DNA of 64,000 bases, taken from NCBI RefSeq assembly GCF_002994635.1, contig NZ_PVNL01000036.1, forward strand, positions 1-64,000, in the 5' to 3' direction. The translations under genes were made by a program, and so were the position numbers. Within the stretch, counting starts at the first letter, position 1, and the number at the start of each line of letters is the position of its first letter. Under the pieces are notes generated by a model. That model was given only the letters and a program-made list of their open reading frames with translations, made no database searches and had not been told where the DNA came from. The DNA is from Enhygromyxa salina (GTDB taxonomy: Bacteria; Myxococcota_A; Polyangia; Nannocystales; Nannocystaceae). Positions 7,486 through 15,592 of the stretch are shown in pieces.

Positions 7486-9366
7486 GTGCTGGACTACCTG
7501 CGCATCCGGGGCCTGGCTCTGCTCGATGACGTGGCCCTGGAATTCGAGCCGGGCATGAACGTGCTGACCGGCGAGACCGGCGCCGGCAAGTCGATCATCG
7601 TCGACGCGCTCACGCTCTTGCGGGGGGGTCGCGGCCGCGCCGAGCTGGTCCGCGAGGGCGACGAGACCGCCCGGGTCGAGGCCCAGTTCGCGGTCCGCGG
7701 GCGGGTCGACGCGGGTGGCGTGAGCTTGGGGCTCGGCGAGCTCCTCGACCAGTTCGGGCTCGCGCTCGAGGACGAGGCCCTGGTCCTCGAGCGGCGGATC
7801 CGCCGGTCCGGGCGCGGGCGCGTGGCGATCCAGTCGAACCTCTCGACGCTCGCGGCGATCACCGAGATCGGCAGCGAGCTGATCGAGATCTGCAGTCAGC
7901 ACGAGCATCACTCGCTGACCCACGTGGCCCACCACCTCGAGCTGCTCGACGCCTACGCGAAGCTCGACGGCCCCGACGGTCCCCTCGCCGACTACGCTGC
8001 CCACTACCGGAGCTGGCGGACCCTGAGCGAGCGCATCGCCGAGATCCGCGAGCAGGAGGCCGAGCGGCTGTCGCGGGCAGACTACCTGCGGTTTCAGATC
8101 GACGAGCTCGAGCGGGTCGAGCTCGAGCCCGGCGAGCACGAGCAGCTGCGCGCGCGGCTCGGCGTGCTGCGCAGCTCGCATGAGCTGGCCAGCTTCGCCA
8201 ACCAGGCCCAGTCGCAGCTCTACGAAGACGACGACGCGGTGGCCTCGCTGCTCGCGGTCCTGCTCGAGCGAGCGCGCCGCCTGCCCGAGGGCCTCGCCGC
8301 CCTCGCCGAGATCACCGAGCAACTCGAGGCCGCCCAGATCGCCTGTGAAGAGGCCGCGGCCGCGGCCGCGCGGCTCGCCGACGAGATCGAAGTCGGGCCC
8401 AACGAGCTCGAGCGCACGCAAGAGCGGCTCCACGAGCTCGAGCGGCTGCGTCGCAAGCACGGCTGCGAGGTCGACGAGCTGATCGAGCGTGCCCAGTCGA
8501 TGCACGAAGAGCTGCTCGCGCTCGACTCCGCCGAAGACGAACTCGCGCAGCTCGAGCAGCTCGAGGCCAAGCAGTGGGCGCAGGTCGAGCGCCACGCGGA
8601 CAGCTTGCACGCCGCGCGAGTCGCCGCCGCCAGCGGCCTCGCCCGCGCGATCGAAGCCGAGCTCGACGCCCTCCACATTCCCAACGCGAAGCTGAGCGTC
8701 GAGCTGCGTCCGCTCGAGCCCAGCTCGTCCTCGGGATCTGGATCTGGATCTGAAGAAGAAGCAGACGACGACGACACGGCCGAGCCGATCGTCCGCGACG
8801 CGATCGGACCTCGCGGCCGTGACCGCGCCGAGCTGCGGTTCTCCGCCAACCCCGGCGAGCCGCTCGCGCCCCTCAACAAGGTCGCGTCTGGCGGCGAGCT
8901 CTCGCGCGTGCTGCTCGCGGTCAAGAGCGTGCTGTCGACTCGAGCGCGGGTCGCAACCTACGTGTTCGACGAGGTTGACGCGGGCGTCGGCGGGGCCGTG
9001 GCCGAGGCGATCGGCCTGCGCCTGCGCAAGGCCGCGAGCAACCATCAGATCTTGTGCATCACCCATCTCCCGCAGATCGCGGCCTACGCCCAGGCACACT
9101 TTCGCGTTCGCAAGCTCGTCGTCGATGGTCGCACCGTGACACGGGTCGAGCGCCTCGACGCCGACGAGCGGGTCGAGGAGCTCGCGCGCATGCTCGGCGG
9201 CAAGCGAGTGACCCAGAGCGCACGCGAGCACGCGCGCGCGCTGCTCGACCAAGCCCTCGTGCCCACGCCGTCCGCCGCCAAGCCGCGATCGGCAAAGTCT
9301 GGCAAGGCCGGCAAGGCCGGCAAGTCCGGCACAAAGTCCAAGCCGCGTCGCGCGAGCGCTGGCTGA
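7486..9366 (+). CDS. recN: DNA repair protein RecN
   Basis: RecN is an SMC-like ATPase used in double-strand-break repair. The 626-residue protein has a Walker A motif GETGAGKS (29-36), long central coiled-coil arms rich in Glu/Arg, an ABC signature ASGGELSR and the Walker B segment YVFDEVDAGVGG. Before the signature there is an unusual low-complexity insert of alternating Ser/Gly then Glu/Asp (about 409-430), and the C-terminus is a Lys/Gly/Ala tail (about 598-626) with a repeated KAG motif. The GTG start at 7486 is supported by AGGAG 6 bases upstream. greA follows with its own promoter. Confidence 0.96.
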   Translation: MLDYLRIRGLALLDDVALEFEPGMNVLTGETGAGKSIIVDALTLLRGGRGRAELVREGDETARVEAQFAVRGRVDAGGVSLGLGELLDQFGLALEDEALVLERRIRRSGRGRVAIQSNLSTLAAITEIGSELIEICSQHEHHSLTHVAHHLELLDAYAKLDGPDGPLADYAAHYRSWRTLSERIAEIREQEAERLSRADYLRFQIDELERVELEPGEHEQLRARLGVLRSSHELASFANQAQSQLYEDDDAVASLLAVLLERARRLPEGLAALAEITEQLEAAQIACEEAAAAAARLADEIEVGPNELERTQERLHELERLRRKHGCEVDELIERAQSMHEELLALDSAEDELAQLEQLEAKQWAQVERHADSLHAARVAAASGLARAIEAELDALHIPNAKLSVELRPLEPSSSSGSGSGSEEEADDDDTAEPIVRDAIGPRGRDRAELRFSANPGEPLAPLNKVASGGELSRVLLAVKSVLSTRARVATYVFDEVDAGVGGAVAEAIGLRLRKAASNHQILCITHLPQIAAYAQAHFRVRKLVVDGRTVTRVERLDADERVEELARMLGGKRVTQSAREHARALLDQALVPTPSAAKPRSAKSGKAGKAGKSGTKSKPRRASAG

Positions 9367-9399
9367 GCAAGTCCTCGCGTCGCGGGGCAAGTGCTCGGC

Positions 9400-9428
9400 T
9401 CGACGTAATGTGGTTCCGGGAGTAACAT
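9400..9428 (+). promoter_or_regulatory. Promoter of greA
   Basis: TCGACG (9400-9405) and TAACAT (9423-9428) are separated by exactly 17 bases. The predicted transcript starts near 9435, giving a leader of about 50 bases that contains an AGAGG ribosome-binding site before the greA ATG. Confidence 0.5.
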
Positions 9429-9485
9429 CAGCTCTCGCCAACGGCGCGAACCCTCAGGGGTTCAAAGGTTCAGAGGTGCATCAAC

Positions 9486-9968
9486 ATGGCCCAACGCTTC
9501 CCCATGACCCCGGCCGGTCTCCAGCAGCTCCGCAGCGAGCTCAAGCAAATCAAAGAGGTCGATCGGCCGCAGAACGTCAAGGACATCGAGACCGCGCTCG
9601 GCCACGGCGACCTGCGTGAGAACGCCGAGTATCACGCCGCCAAAGATCGCCAGGCCGAGCTGGCCGCGCGCATGGCCTACCTCGAAGGCCGGATCGGCCA
9701 CGCCCAGGTCATCGATCCCGCCAGCATCGAGTCCGACTCCATTGGCTTCGGCGCGACCGTGACGCTGACCGACATGGACACCGACGAAGAGGTCGTCTAC
9801 GTGCTCGTCGGCGAGACGGAGAGCGACGTCAAAGCTGGTCGAATCTCGATCGCCGCACCGATCGCCCGCGCGATGCTCGGCAAGCGCGAGGGCGACGACG
9901 TCACCGTGCAGCTGCCCAAGGGCGACCGCGAGTACGAGGTCGTCAAGATCGAGTACAAGCCCCTGTAG
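9486..9968 (+). CDS. greA: Transcription elongation factor GreA
   Basis: GreA enters the RNA polymerase secondary channel and stimulates cleavage of backtracked RNA. The 160-residue protein has the two-part architecture: an N-terminal coiled-coil hairpin (to about 78) with the acidic tip GDLRENAEYH, and a C-terminal FKBP-like domain. Both catalytic acidic residues of the tip are present. AGAGGTG about 9 bases before the ATG and a promoter at 9400-9428 support this start. The next gene is convergent with a 27-base gap. Confidence 0.97.
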   Translation: MAQRFPMTPAGLQQLRSELKQIKEVDRPQNVKDIETALGHGDLRENAEYHAAKDRQAELAARMAYLEGRIGHAQVIDPASIESDSIGFGATVTLTDMDTDEEVVYVLVGETESDVKAGRISIAAPIARAMLGKREGDDVTVQLPKGDREYEVVKIEYKPL

Positions 9969-9995
9969 ATCCGATCGACCGAGGCGGTCTGAAGA

Positions 9996-11096
9996 TCACG
10001 ACATCGCCGTCGCGCGGGTTCCGTCAAACCGCAGCTGCCCGTTGGATTTGAGCTCCTGCAGGTGCCGCCTCAGCGCCTGGCGGGTCTGCGGGAGCAGACC
10101 CGCGAGCTCGTCGACCGTTCGTGGGTGGAGCTTCACGAGAGTCAGGATCAGGTCCCGAGTCTCGTGGCTAGCTGGCCGTTTACCCAGCGCGCGCACCCGC
10201 AGCTCGAGGTTCTCGTCCAACTCGGCAAATCGCTCGTCATCGGCAAACATCGGCTCAGGCGGCGCCGGCGGGCTGCTGTCGTGCAACGGAGGAAGCGCTA
10301 GATCGTACTCCCGCATCATCGCTCCCAAGTGGTGGGCCAGATACGCGCGCGAGAGCGTTCGATAGGGCGCTGATTCTCGCCCGACCAAGATCCGGATCTT
10401 CCGCCGCCACTTCTCCCGAACGGCCGAGGGTCCTCGACTCGCTTCGAGCCGGAGATCCTCGACGACATCCCTCAACAGCCCGAGGTGCGTGTCGTAGCGA
10501 TCGCTCGGCGTGTCGAGCGCGAGAGCCCTGGCCGTCGACATTCCCTCCGGCGTACGACCTTGCACGGTCCACCGCTCGGATGTCCCACCATCGTCGACCG
10601 CACACTCGAGGTGTGCCTGAGGATCGACGACCGATGGATCGAGGAGCCTGGGTTGCTCACCAGCGACGGCCGTGCTCCACGGACACATCCTGCGGCCTTC
10701 GACGTCAAAGACTCCGCCCTTCCTCAGGCTACACTCCAGACACGCGGACAGCAGGTTGCTCCAGCTCCAGGTCAGCCACCAGTAGCCAGGGTGCGCGTCG
10801 CTCCGCGCGCTGCCCTTGTGTGGACGACGAGGGCGAAAGTGATCGATATGGGCGCTGCGCTCAACCTCCCGCTCGCAGTACGCACACTTCCGATGACACG
10901 CCGCTCGCAGCGGCTCGCGGACCACGTCATAGCCCGCGTCAATTTGTTTCTCACGGCTGCCGATGAAGCTGACCACCTGCTGTGGATCCCCCGGGTCGAG
11001 ATCTGCGCTCATCCACTCGAGCGCCAATCGTGCCAAACGGCGACTGCGTTCTTCGGTCAGCGCCGGTGGCTCTGCACCTCGATGAATGCGGATCAC
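9996..11096 (-). CDS. HNH nuclease with C-terminal winged helix (PtuB-like)
   Basis: This is the likely effector nuclease of a Septu-like defence module. The 366-residue protein has an HNH/zinc core: CAYC (71-74), the metal-binding HIDHFRPR (83-90), N114 and a second pair CLEC (119-122), like PtuB and related restriction HNH proteins. The middle is unassigned. The last ~55 residues (LILTLVKLHPRTVDELAGLL onward) form a predicted winged helix-turn-helix, which is not part of a standard PtuB. The ATG at 11096 overlaps the stop of the upstream ATPase gene by 4 bases, implying coupled translation. Its target is unknown. Confidence 0.8.
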   Translation of the reverse strand: MIRIHRGAEPPALTEERSRRLARLALEWMSADLDPGDPQQVVSFIGSREKQIDAGYDVVREPLRAACHRKCAYCEREVERSAHIDHFRPRRPHKGSARSDAHPGYWWLTWSWSNLLSACLECSLRKGGVFDVEGRRMCPWSTAVAGEQPRLLDPSVVDPQAHLECAVDDGGTSERWTVQGRTPEGMSTARALALDTPSDRYDTHLGLLRDVVEDLRLEASRGPSAVREKWRRKIRILVGRESAPYRTLSRAYLAHHLGAMMREYDLALPPLHDSSPPAPPEPMFADDERFAELDENLELRVRALGKRPASHETRDLILTLVKLHPRTVDELAGLLPQTRQALRRHLQELKSNGQLRFDGTRATAMS

Positions 11097-12442
11097 GACC
11101 GCGGCTTTCGTGATCGTCGCGTTGGAGCTGGCGCGTGTATCCCTGCCGTGTCCAGCTGACTGCGGAGTTCACCCAGTTCTTTGTCCTCACGATTGTCGCG
11201 CTCAGGATCTGCGGCGAGGAATTTATAGCGACTCAGGACCCGTGCGAGATCGGTCGGTGGAGGATTCTCGATCCCGAACAACCGCCGGTAGAGATCGGTC
11301 GCCGTCATCAACCGAGGGTCATCCTCGAATTGTTGCGCGATGATGTCGCCCTCTTCATCCCAGTCGAGCAACACCACTTGCTCCGGTCGCAACCGAGAGA
11401 TCAACAGCGGCGAGTGGGTCGTGGCGACAAACTGAAGGTTGGGGAACGTCTGCGAGAGCGCATCAATGAAGTCTGCCTGCCAGTCTGGATGCAAGAAGAG
11501 GTCGAGTTCATCAACCAACACGAGGCCACTGAGGTTGCGCGGATCGGTGACGCCCACACCCTCGAAGTCGAGCAGGAACTGCCCGACGAGATCGGCGATC
11601 CATGACAGCGTGGACTGATAGCCATGCGAGAGATAGGTCGCGGGCATCTTGTAGGGCTTACCCGCGATCTCGAACTGAAATTTGTCCTTCTCAGCGAGAT
11701 CTCGGAGCGAGACTCCGCCAGCACCGCGTAGCTCGAGGTCGGTGATCTGCGGCACCGTGTGGGCCTGCGCGACGAGCACCTTCCTCAGTAGCTTGTTGAA
11801 CGCGCTTGCGAAGACCTTGCCGTAGCTCTGTTGATCGGAAAACCCGAGCCCGGTCGGGGGCGTCGGCTCAAACAGCGAACGCAGCCGTTCCTCGGCCGGA
11901 CGAGCAACCTTCCCAGACTCGAGAGTCAGCCGGCGATCCACGCCGTAGCCAGCCACGAACCACCACGGGCAGTTCGATGCTCGCACGTGCTCGAGCGGAT
12001 CATCGGTAGGCCCCGCGGGCTTCGAATCGAGGTCGCCGTACCAAGATCGCCCGCGGATGACCAGCTGGCCCGGCCCAAGCGTGAGCTCGGAGCTCACGCG
12101 AGTGGGGCGACGACGACCGGCTACGGGCAGCTGACGAGTTGGATGGGGTCGCTTTCCAACCGCGCTCAGTGGCGGCAGCGAAAATTCGGCGGCGATCTTC
12201 ACTTTCCTCGGGGACGCCGGCCTGCGATCAAAGAACGAGGCCAGGGTCGAGCGCGCGAGGCTGTTGGCGAGCGTCGGCCCAGCAGCGGCCAGCGCGATGG
12301 CCTGCAGCATGGTGGTCTTTCCCCGTGCGTTCCGCCCAACCAGGACCGTCCAGCGACGGGGCTCTCCCGTTGAATCGCAGAAGCTCAGGCGAAAATCTCG
12401 CATGAGCTTGAGGTTCTTGACGTGCAATTCCCGAACGTACAT
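11093..12442 (-). CDS. AAA/ABC-type ATPase (PtuA-like)
   Basis: This is a RecF/OLD-like ATPase, the likely sensor and regulator partner of the downstream HNH nuclease. The 449-residue protein has Walker A GRNARGKT (36-43), a signature-like LSHGYQS (271-277), Walker B LVLVDELD (307-314) followed by LFLHP, and an H-loop in TTHSP (341-345). This order and spacing match PtuA-type defence ATPases. An 18-residue upstream extension exists, but the ATG at 12442 begins directly with the typical VRELHVKNLK strand. The gene is the first of a two-gene leftward operon and overlaps the next by 4 bases. Confidence 0.82.
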   Translation of the reverse strand: MYVRELHVKNLKLMRDFRLSFCDSTGEPRRWTVLVGRNARGKTTMLQAIALAAAGPTLANSLARSTLASFFDRRPASPRKVKIAAEFSLPPLSAVGKRPHPTRQLPVAGRRRPTRVSSELTLGPGQLVIRGRSWYGDLDSKPAGPTDDPLEHVRASNCPWWFVAGYGVDRRLTLESGKVARPAEERLRSLFEPTPPTGLGFSDQQSYGKVFASAFNKLLRKVLVAQAHTVPQITDLELRGAGGVSLRDLAEKDKFQFEIAGKPYKMPATYLSHGYQSTLSWIADLVGQFLLDFEGVGVTDPRNLSGLVLVDELDLFLHPDWQADFIDALSQTFPNLQFVATTHSPLLISRLRPEQVVLLDWDEEGDIIAQQFEDDPRLMTATDLYRRLFGIENPPPTDLARVLSRYKFLAADPERDNREDKELGELRSQLDTAGIHAPAPTRRSRKPRS

Positions 12443-12609
12443 GGCCGAGTTCCGCTCGACTCTGCGCCAAGTCACCCAGAACACGCAACCATACACGTTG
12501 GCGCAGGTTTCGCCGAGCGGTCACGGTCGGCTTCAGTGTCGAGGACCAGCGCCTATCGATCCGGTCTCCGCGTGCTCGCGGCTCGACCTCGGACACAGCG
12601 GGACCTTTG

Positions 12610-13707
12610 TCACGACCCCGGCCACGCGAGCAGCTGCGCGAGCTCGGGTGGCCACGCCGCCGTGAACTCGACCCGCTCGCCCGTGTGCGGGTGCGGCAAG
12701 CTCAGCGAGCTCGCGTGCAGGGCGTGGCGCCACAGCCCCAGCCGAGCCTCGAGCTCGGCGACTGGGCGGCCGCCCTCGACCACGTCGAGAAACTCTTGCT
12801 CGCTCGCCGTGTACAGCTTGTCGCCGATCAGCGGGTGTCCGATCGAGGCCAGGTGCACGCGGATCTGGTGGGTCCGCCCGGTCCGCGGCCAGCACCTCAC
12901 CAGCGTGATCGGCTGGCCGCGGTGCTGGCCGTGACGCAGCGACTCGACGTCGGTCCGCGCGAGCTGGCCGCCGTCGTCGAGCTCTCGCCGGCCGATCTTG
13001 ATCAGGATCCGCGAGCCCTTGGCCGAGCCCAGCGGGACGTCGATCGTCTGGGTGCCCTCGAAGTGGCCAGTGACCAGCGCGAGGTACTGCTTGTCGACCT
13101 CGCGCCGAAAGAAGCTGCCCTTGAGCACTGGCCCCGAGCCGTGGCGCCGACCAAACACCATCACGCCCGAGGTCTCACGATCGAGCCGATGCGCCATCTC
13201 CCAGCCGTGTCCGGGGCCGAGTCGGCGTCGCATGAGCGCGGTCAGGGTGTGGCGGTGGTAGCGAGCCGAGGGGTGGACCGGCAAGTTGGCGGGCTTGTCG
13301 AGGACCAGCAGGTGCCGATCTCGATGCAAGATCGCGTAGTCCAGCACGACCGGCGGCTCGGTCGGTGCGGGGCGCCGAATGATCAACACCTGCCCGGCCC
13401 GAACCCGCAGCGAGTTCTTGCGCATCGACTCGCCGCTGCTGCGACAGCGTACGCCGCCACCCGCGAGCATCTTGTGCACGCGGTTGCGAGACAGCCGAGT
13501 GAATCGCTGCGACAAGAACCGATCGAGGCGCTGGCCCTCACTGCCGGGCCCGACCGCGAGCTCGAACTCGATGTACGGCTGGCCGTGCTCGTCGTAGACG
13601 ATGTCGTCGTAGACCTCGGCGTCGTCTCCTTCTTCGGGCGCCGCGCTGTCCGCGAGCACCACGGGGTCGACGCCAGACTCGGCCTGGCCCTCGCGTGGCT
13701 GGCTCAT
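12610..13707 (-). CDS. RluA-family 23S/tRNA pseudouridine synthase
   Basis: This RNA-modifying enzyme isomerises uridine to pseudouridine. The 365-residue protein has an acidic N-terminal extension, an S4 RNA-binding domain (about 55-100), and the RluA catalytic domain with the signature HRLDRETSG holding the catalytic Asp, then RTGRTHQIRVH. The exact target (RluC, RluD or other class) cannot be set from sequence alone. I use the ATG at 13707, since the 41-residue upstream extension runs into the divergent promoter region. A TATGAT box lies 9 bases before this ATG. Confidence 0.92.
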   Translation of the reverse strand: MSQPREGQAESGVDPVVLADSAAPEEGDDAEVYDDIVYDEHGQPYIEFELAVGPGSEGQRLDRFLSQRFTRLSRNRVHKMLAGGGVRCRSSGESMRKNSLRVRAGQVLIIRRPAPTEPPVVLDYAILHRDRHLLVLDKPANLPVHPSARYHRHTLTALMRRRLGPGHGWEMAHRLDRETSGVMVFGRRHGSGPVLKGSFFRREVDKQYLALVTGHFEGTQTIDVPLGSAKGSRILIKIGRRELDDGGQLARTDVESLRHGQHRGQPITLVRCWPRTGRTHQIRVHLASIGHPLIGDKLYTASEQEFLDVVEGGRPVAELEARLGLWRHALHASSLSLPHPHTGERVEFTAAWPPELAQLLAWPGS

Positions 13708-13716
13708 GCGGCCCGG

Positions 13717-13722
13717 ATCATA
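13717..13722 (-). promoter_or_regulatory. -10-like box before the pseudouridine synthase
   Basis: On the leftward strand TATGAT lies 9 bases before the ATG at 13707, predicting a leader of about 2-3 bases. No consensus -35 is seen. Confidence 0.4.
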
Positions 13723-13768
13723 GCCGTGCCGTCCAGATCGCACGGCGCGGAGATTCCACAAGCTAACA

Positions 13769-13799
13769 TTGCTGGCATTTTCACGACGGGTGCTATAGT
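13769..13799 (+). promoter_or_regulatory. Leaderless promoter of the 13806 gene
   Basis: TTGCTG (13769-13774) and TATAGT (13794-13799) are spaced by 19 bases. The -10 box ends 6 bases before the ATG, so the predicted +1 is the A of the start codon. Confidence 0.45.
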
Positions 13800-13805
13800 C
13801 GGCGC

Positions 13806-14390
13806 ATGACTTCTCCCGACCCCAAGGCACAGACCCCCGAGCCGGCTGGCGGCGGGATGCTGCCGGCTCTGCTCGCGGGTGCCGGTATCCTCGCCGTCGC
13901 CGCCCTGTTCATCTTCGGTGGCGACGACGACAAGACCTCCGACGCGACGCAGAACAAGGACGGCCAGGCTGCTCACTCGGCCAGCAACCAGGCCGGCAGC
14001 AACGCCAAGGGCGGCGTCGCGGCCCGACAAGCCGACGCAGCCACCAAGAGCGGGCGGCCCACGCCGCGGCTCAACCCCCGCATCGCCAACGCGATCGTGA
14101 CCGAGGGCATGGCCCCGGTCCCCAACAAGAAGCCCGAGCCGACCAGCTGGGGCTCGCGCGAGGAAGAGATCGTCTACTGGGAAGATCAGCTGCGCGAGGC
14201 CAACCGGATGCTCGAGATCCGCGAGCGCGCCACCGAGCACGTCCCCAAGCAAGAAGAGAAGATCCGCGAGAACGGCACTCCAGGGGATCTCGCCGAGTTC
14301 CAGCAGCGCAAGATCGTGGTCGCCGACAACCTCGAGCGCGCCCAAGCTCGCGTCGAAGAGGTCCAGCTCAAGCTCGAAGCACTTCGTTAG
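13806..14390 (+). CDS. Membrane-anchored coiled-coil protein, unknown function
   Basis: No family is recognised. The 194-residue protein has one hydrophobic segment (about 18-40), a polar low-complexity stretch (about 41-90), and a charged C-terminal coiled coil (about 120-194) rich in Glu, Arg and Lys. The topology suggests a single-pass anchored protein with its helical part outside the membrane, though orientation cannot be fixed. It begins a run of envelope-protein genes. Its start codon lies 6 bases after a TATAGT box, so the message is predicted to be leaderless. Confidence 0.75.
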   Translation: MTSPDPKAQTPEPAGGGMLPALLAGAGILAVAALFIFGGDDDKTSDATQNKDGQAAHSASNQAGSNAKGGVAARQADAATKSGRPTPRLNPRIANAIVTEGMAPVPNKKPEPTSWGSREEEIVYWEDQLREANRMLEIRERATEHVPKQEEKIRENGTPGDLAEFQQRKIVVADNLERAQARVEEVQLKLEALR

Positions 14391-14464
14391 CCGGTTTTTT
14401 CGTGGGATAGGCAACGCTGACATCGCGCGCGTGTCCCGGAGCTTCCTTGGTCGCAGGCTTTGGC

Positions 14465-14470
14465 TATGCT
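14465..14470 (+). promoter_or_regulatory. -10-like box before the VWA gene
   Basis: TATGCT (14465-14470) lies 7 bases before the chosen ATG at 14478. The mRNA would start at or next to the start codon. This supports 14478 over the in-frame ATG at 14466, which would fall inside the box. Confidence 0.4.
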
Positions 14471-14477
14471 GGGCCCG

Positions 14478-15575
14478 ATGTCGGCCAAGCGCCTCCGCTC
14501 TCGTGTCTTTACCAGCCTGCTGCTTCCGCTGATCGCGGTGCTCCTGACCGTGAGCGGTTGCGGGCTGACGATCACGCGGATCCAGACCGCGGCCGACAAG
14601 CCCAGCAACGTCGCGGTCTACTTCAAGGTCGAGGACGGCAAGGGCGAGCCGGTCGGCGGGATGACGGCCGAGCAGTTCGAGATCTACGAGGACAACGAGC
14701 TGGTCTCGGTCTACGAGAGCAAGCAGACCATCCTCAACCCCGAGGTCGCCGCCTCGCACTACACGCTGCTGCTCGTCGACATGAGCGGCTCGGTCGCGGA
14801 CTCGGAGGACTTCCCCAAGATCAGCGAGGCCGCGACGCTGTTCACCAGCCAGGTCGAGAAGAACAACCAGGTCGCGATCTACGCGTTCGACGGCTCGGCC
14901 GAGATCCACAAGATCACCGACTTCACCGGCTCGGCCGGCGGTGCCCAGGCCCGCGCCAACTCGCTCAGCGGGTTCAAACCGCAAGACCCGAGCACCAACC
15001 TCAACGGCGCGATCGTGCAGGGGCTCGAGGTCCTCGACGAGGGGCTCGAGAAGGCTGACAACCCGCTGCGGATCGGGACCCTGGTCGTGTTCACCGACGG
15101 CACCGATCGGGCCTCGCGCGTGCCCGAGAGCGAGATGCTCGACGCGGTCAACGGCACGCCCTACGAGGTGTTCGCGATCGGCCTGGGCGCCGAGCTCAGC
15201 GAGAAGGACCTGCAGCAGATCGGCAAGAGCGGGACCGCGCTGGCCAAGGACAGCTCCGAGATCCAGACCGCGTTCGAGACGATCGGCAAGCGCATCGAGC
15301 AGCTGACCCAGAGCTACTACCTGCTCAGCTACTGCTCGCCCGCCCGGGCCGGCGAGCACACGGTGACGATCAAGGGCAAGCACACGCCCGAGGGCAAGAA
15401 GAACGAGACCACCGGCAAGCTCGAGACCGAGTTCGACGCCGAGGGCTTCGACAAGGGCTGCGACCCCAACACCAAGCCCAAGTTCGACATCACCAAGGGT
15501 GACATGGCCGCCGACGACAGCGGCGGCGGCGGCAAGGGCAAGGCCAAGGCGTCTGCCTCGGCGTCTGCCAAGTAG
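14478..15575 (+). CDS. Von Willebrand factor A domain lipoprotein
   Basis: This 365-residue exported protein has a basic N-terminus (MSAKRLRSR), a hydrophobic core and a lipobox ending VSGC, so it is probably lipid-anchored. After a short strand-rich region comes a VWA domain with the metal-ion-dependent adhesion motif DMSGS, a later Thr and a FTDGTD acidic motif. Such domains bind proteins or metals. The C-terminus ends in a short Lys/Ala/Ser run. Upstream in-frame TTG (14460) and ATG (14466) codons exist; 14478 gives the best signal peptide. The next gene is convergent, 17 bases away. Confidence 0.88.
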   Translation: MSAKRLRSRVFTSLLLPLIAVLLTVSGCGLTITRIQTAADKPSNVAVYFKVEDGKGEPVGGMTAEQFEIYEDNELVSVYESKQTILNPEVAASHYTLLLVDMSGSVADSEDFPKISEAATLFTSQVEKNNQVAIYAFDGSAEIHKITDFTGSAGGAQARANSLSGFKPQDPSTNLNGAIVQGLEVLDEGLEKADNPLRIGTLVVFTDGTDRASRVPESEMLDAVNGTPYEVFAIGLGAELSEKDLQQIGKSGTALAKDSSEIQTAFETIGKRIEQLTQSYYLLSYCSPARAGEHTVTIKGKHTPEGKKNETTGKLETEFDAEGFDKGCDPNTKPKFDITKGDMAADDSGGGGKGKAKASASASAK

Positions 15576-15592
15576 TCGCCTGTGAGGTTCGG

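Noticed and set aside
7402..9441. Very long open frame antisense to recN
   Set aside because: It is a shadow of a GC-rich coding strand, Leu/Val/Ala/Glu-rich with no domain, while recN on the other strand is unmistakable.
9975..9990. GACCG/CGGTC inverted repeat between greA and the HNH gene as a terminator
   Set aside because: Only 5 bp with a 3-base loop and no U-tract, too weak to call.
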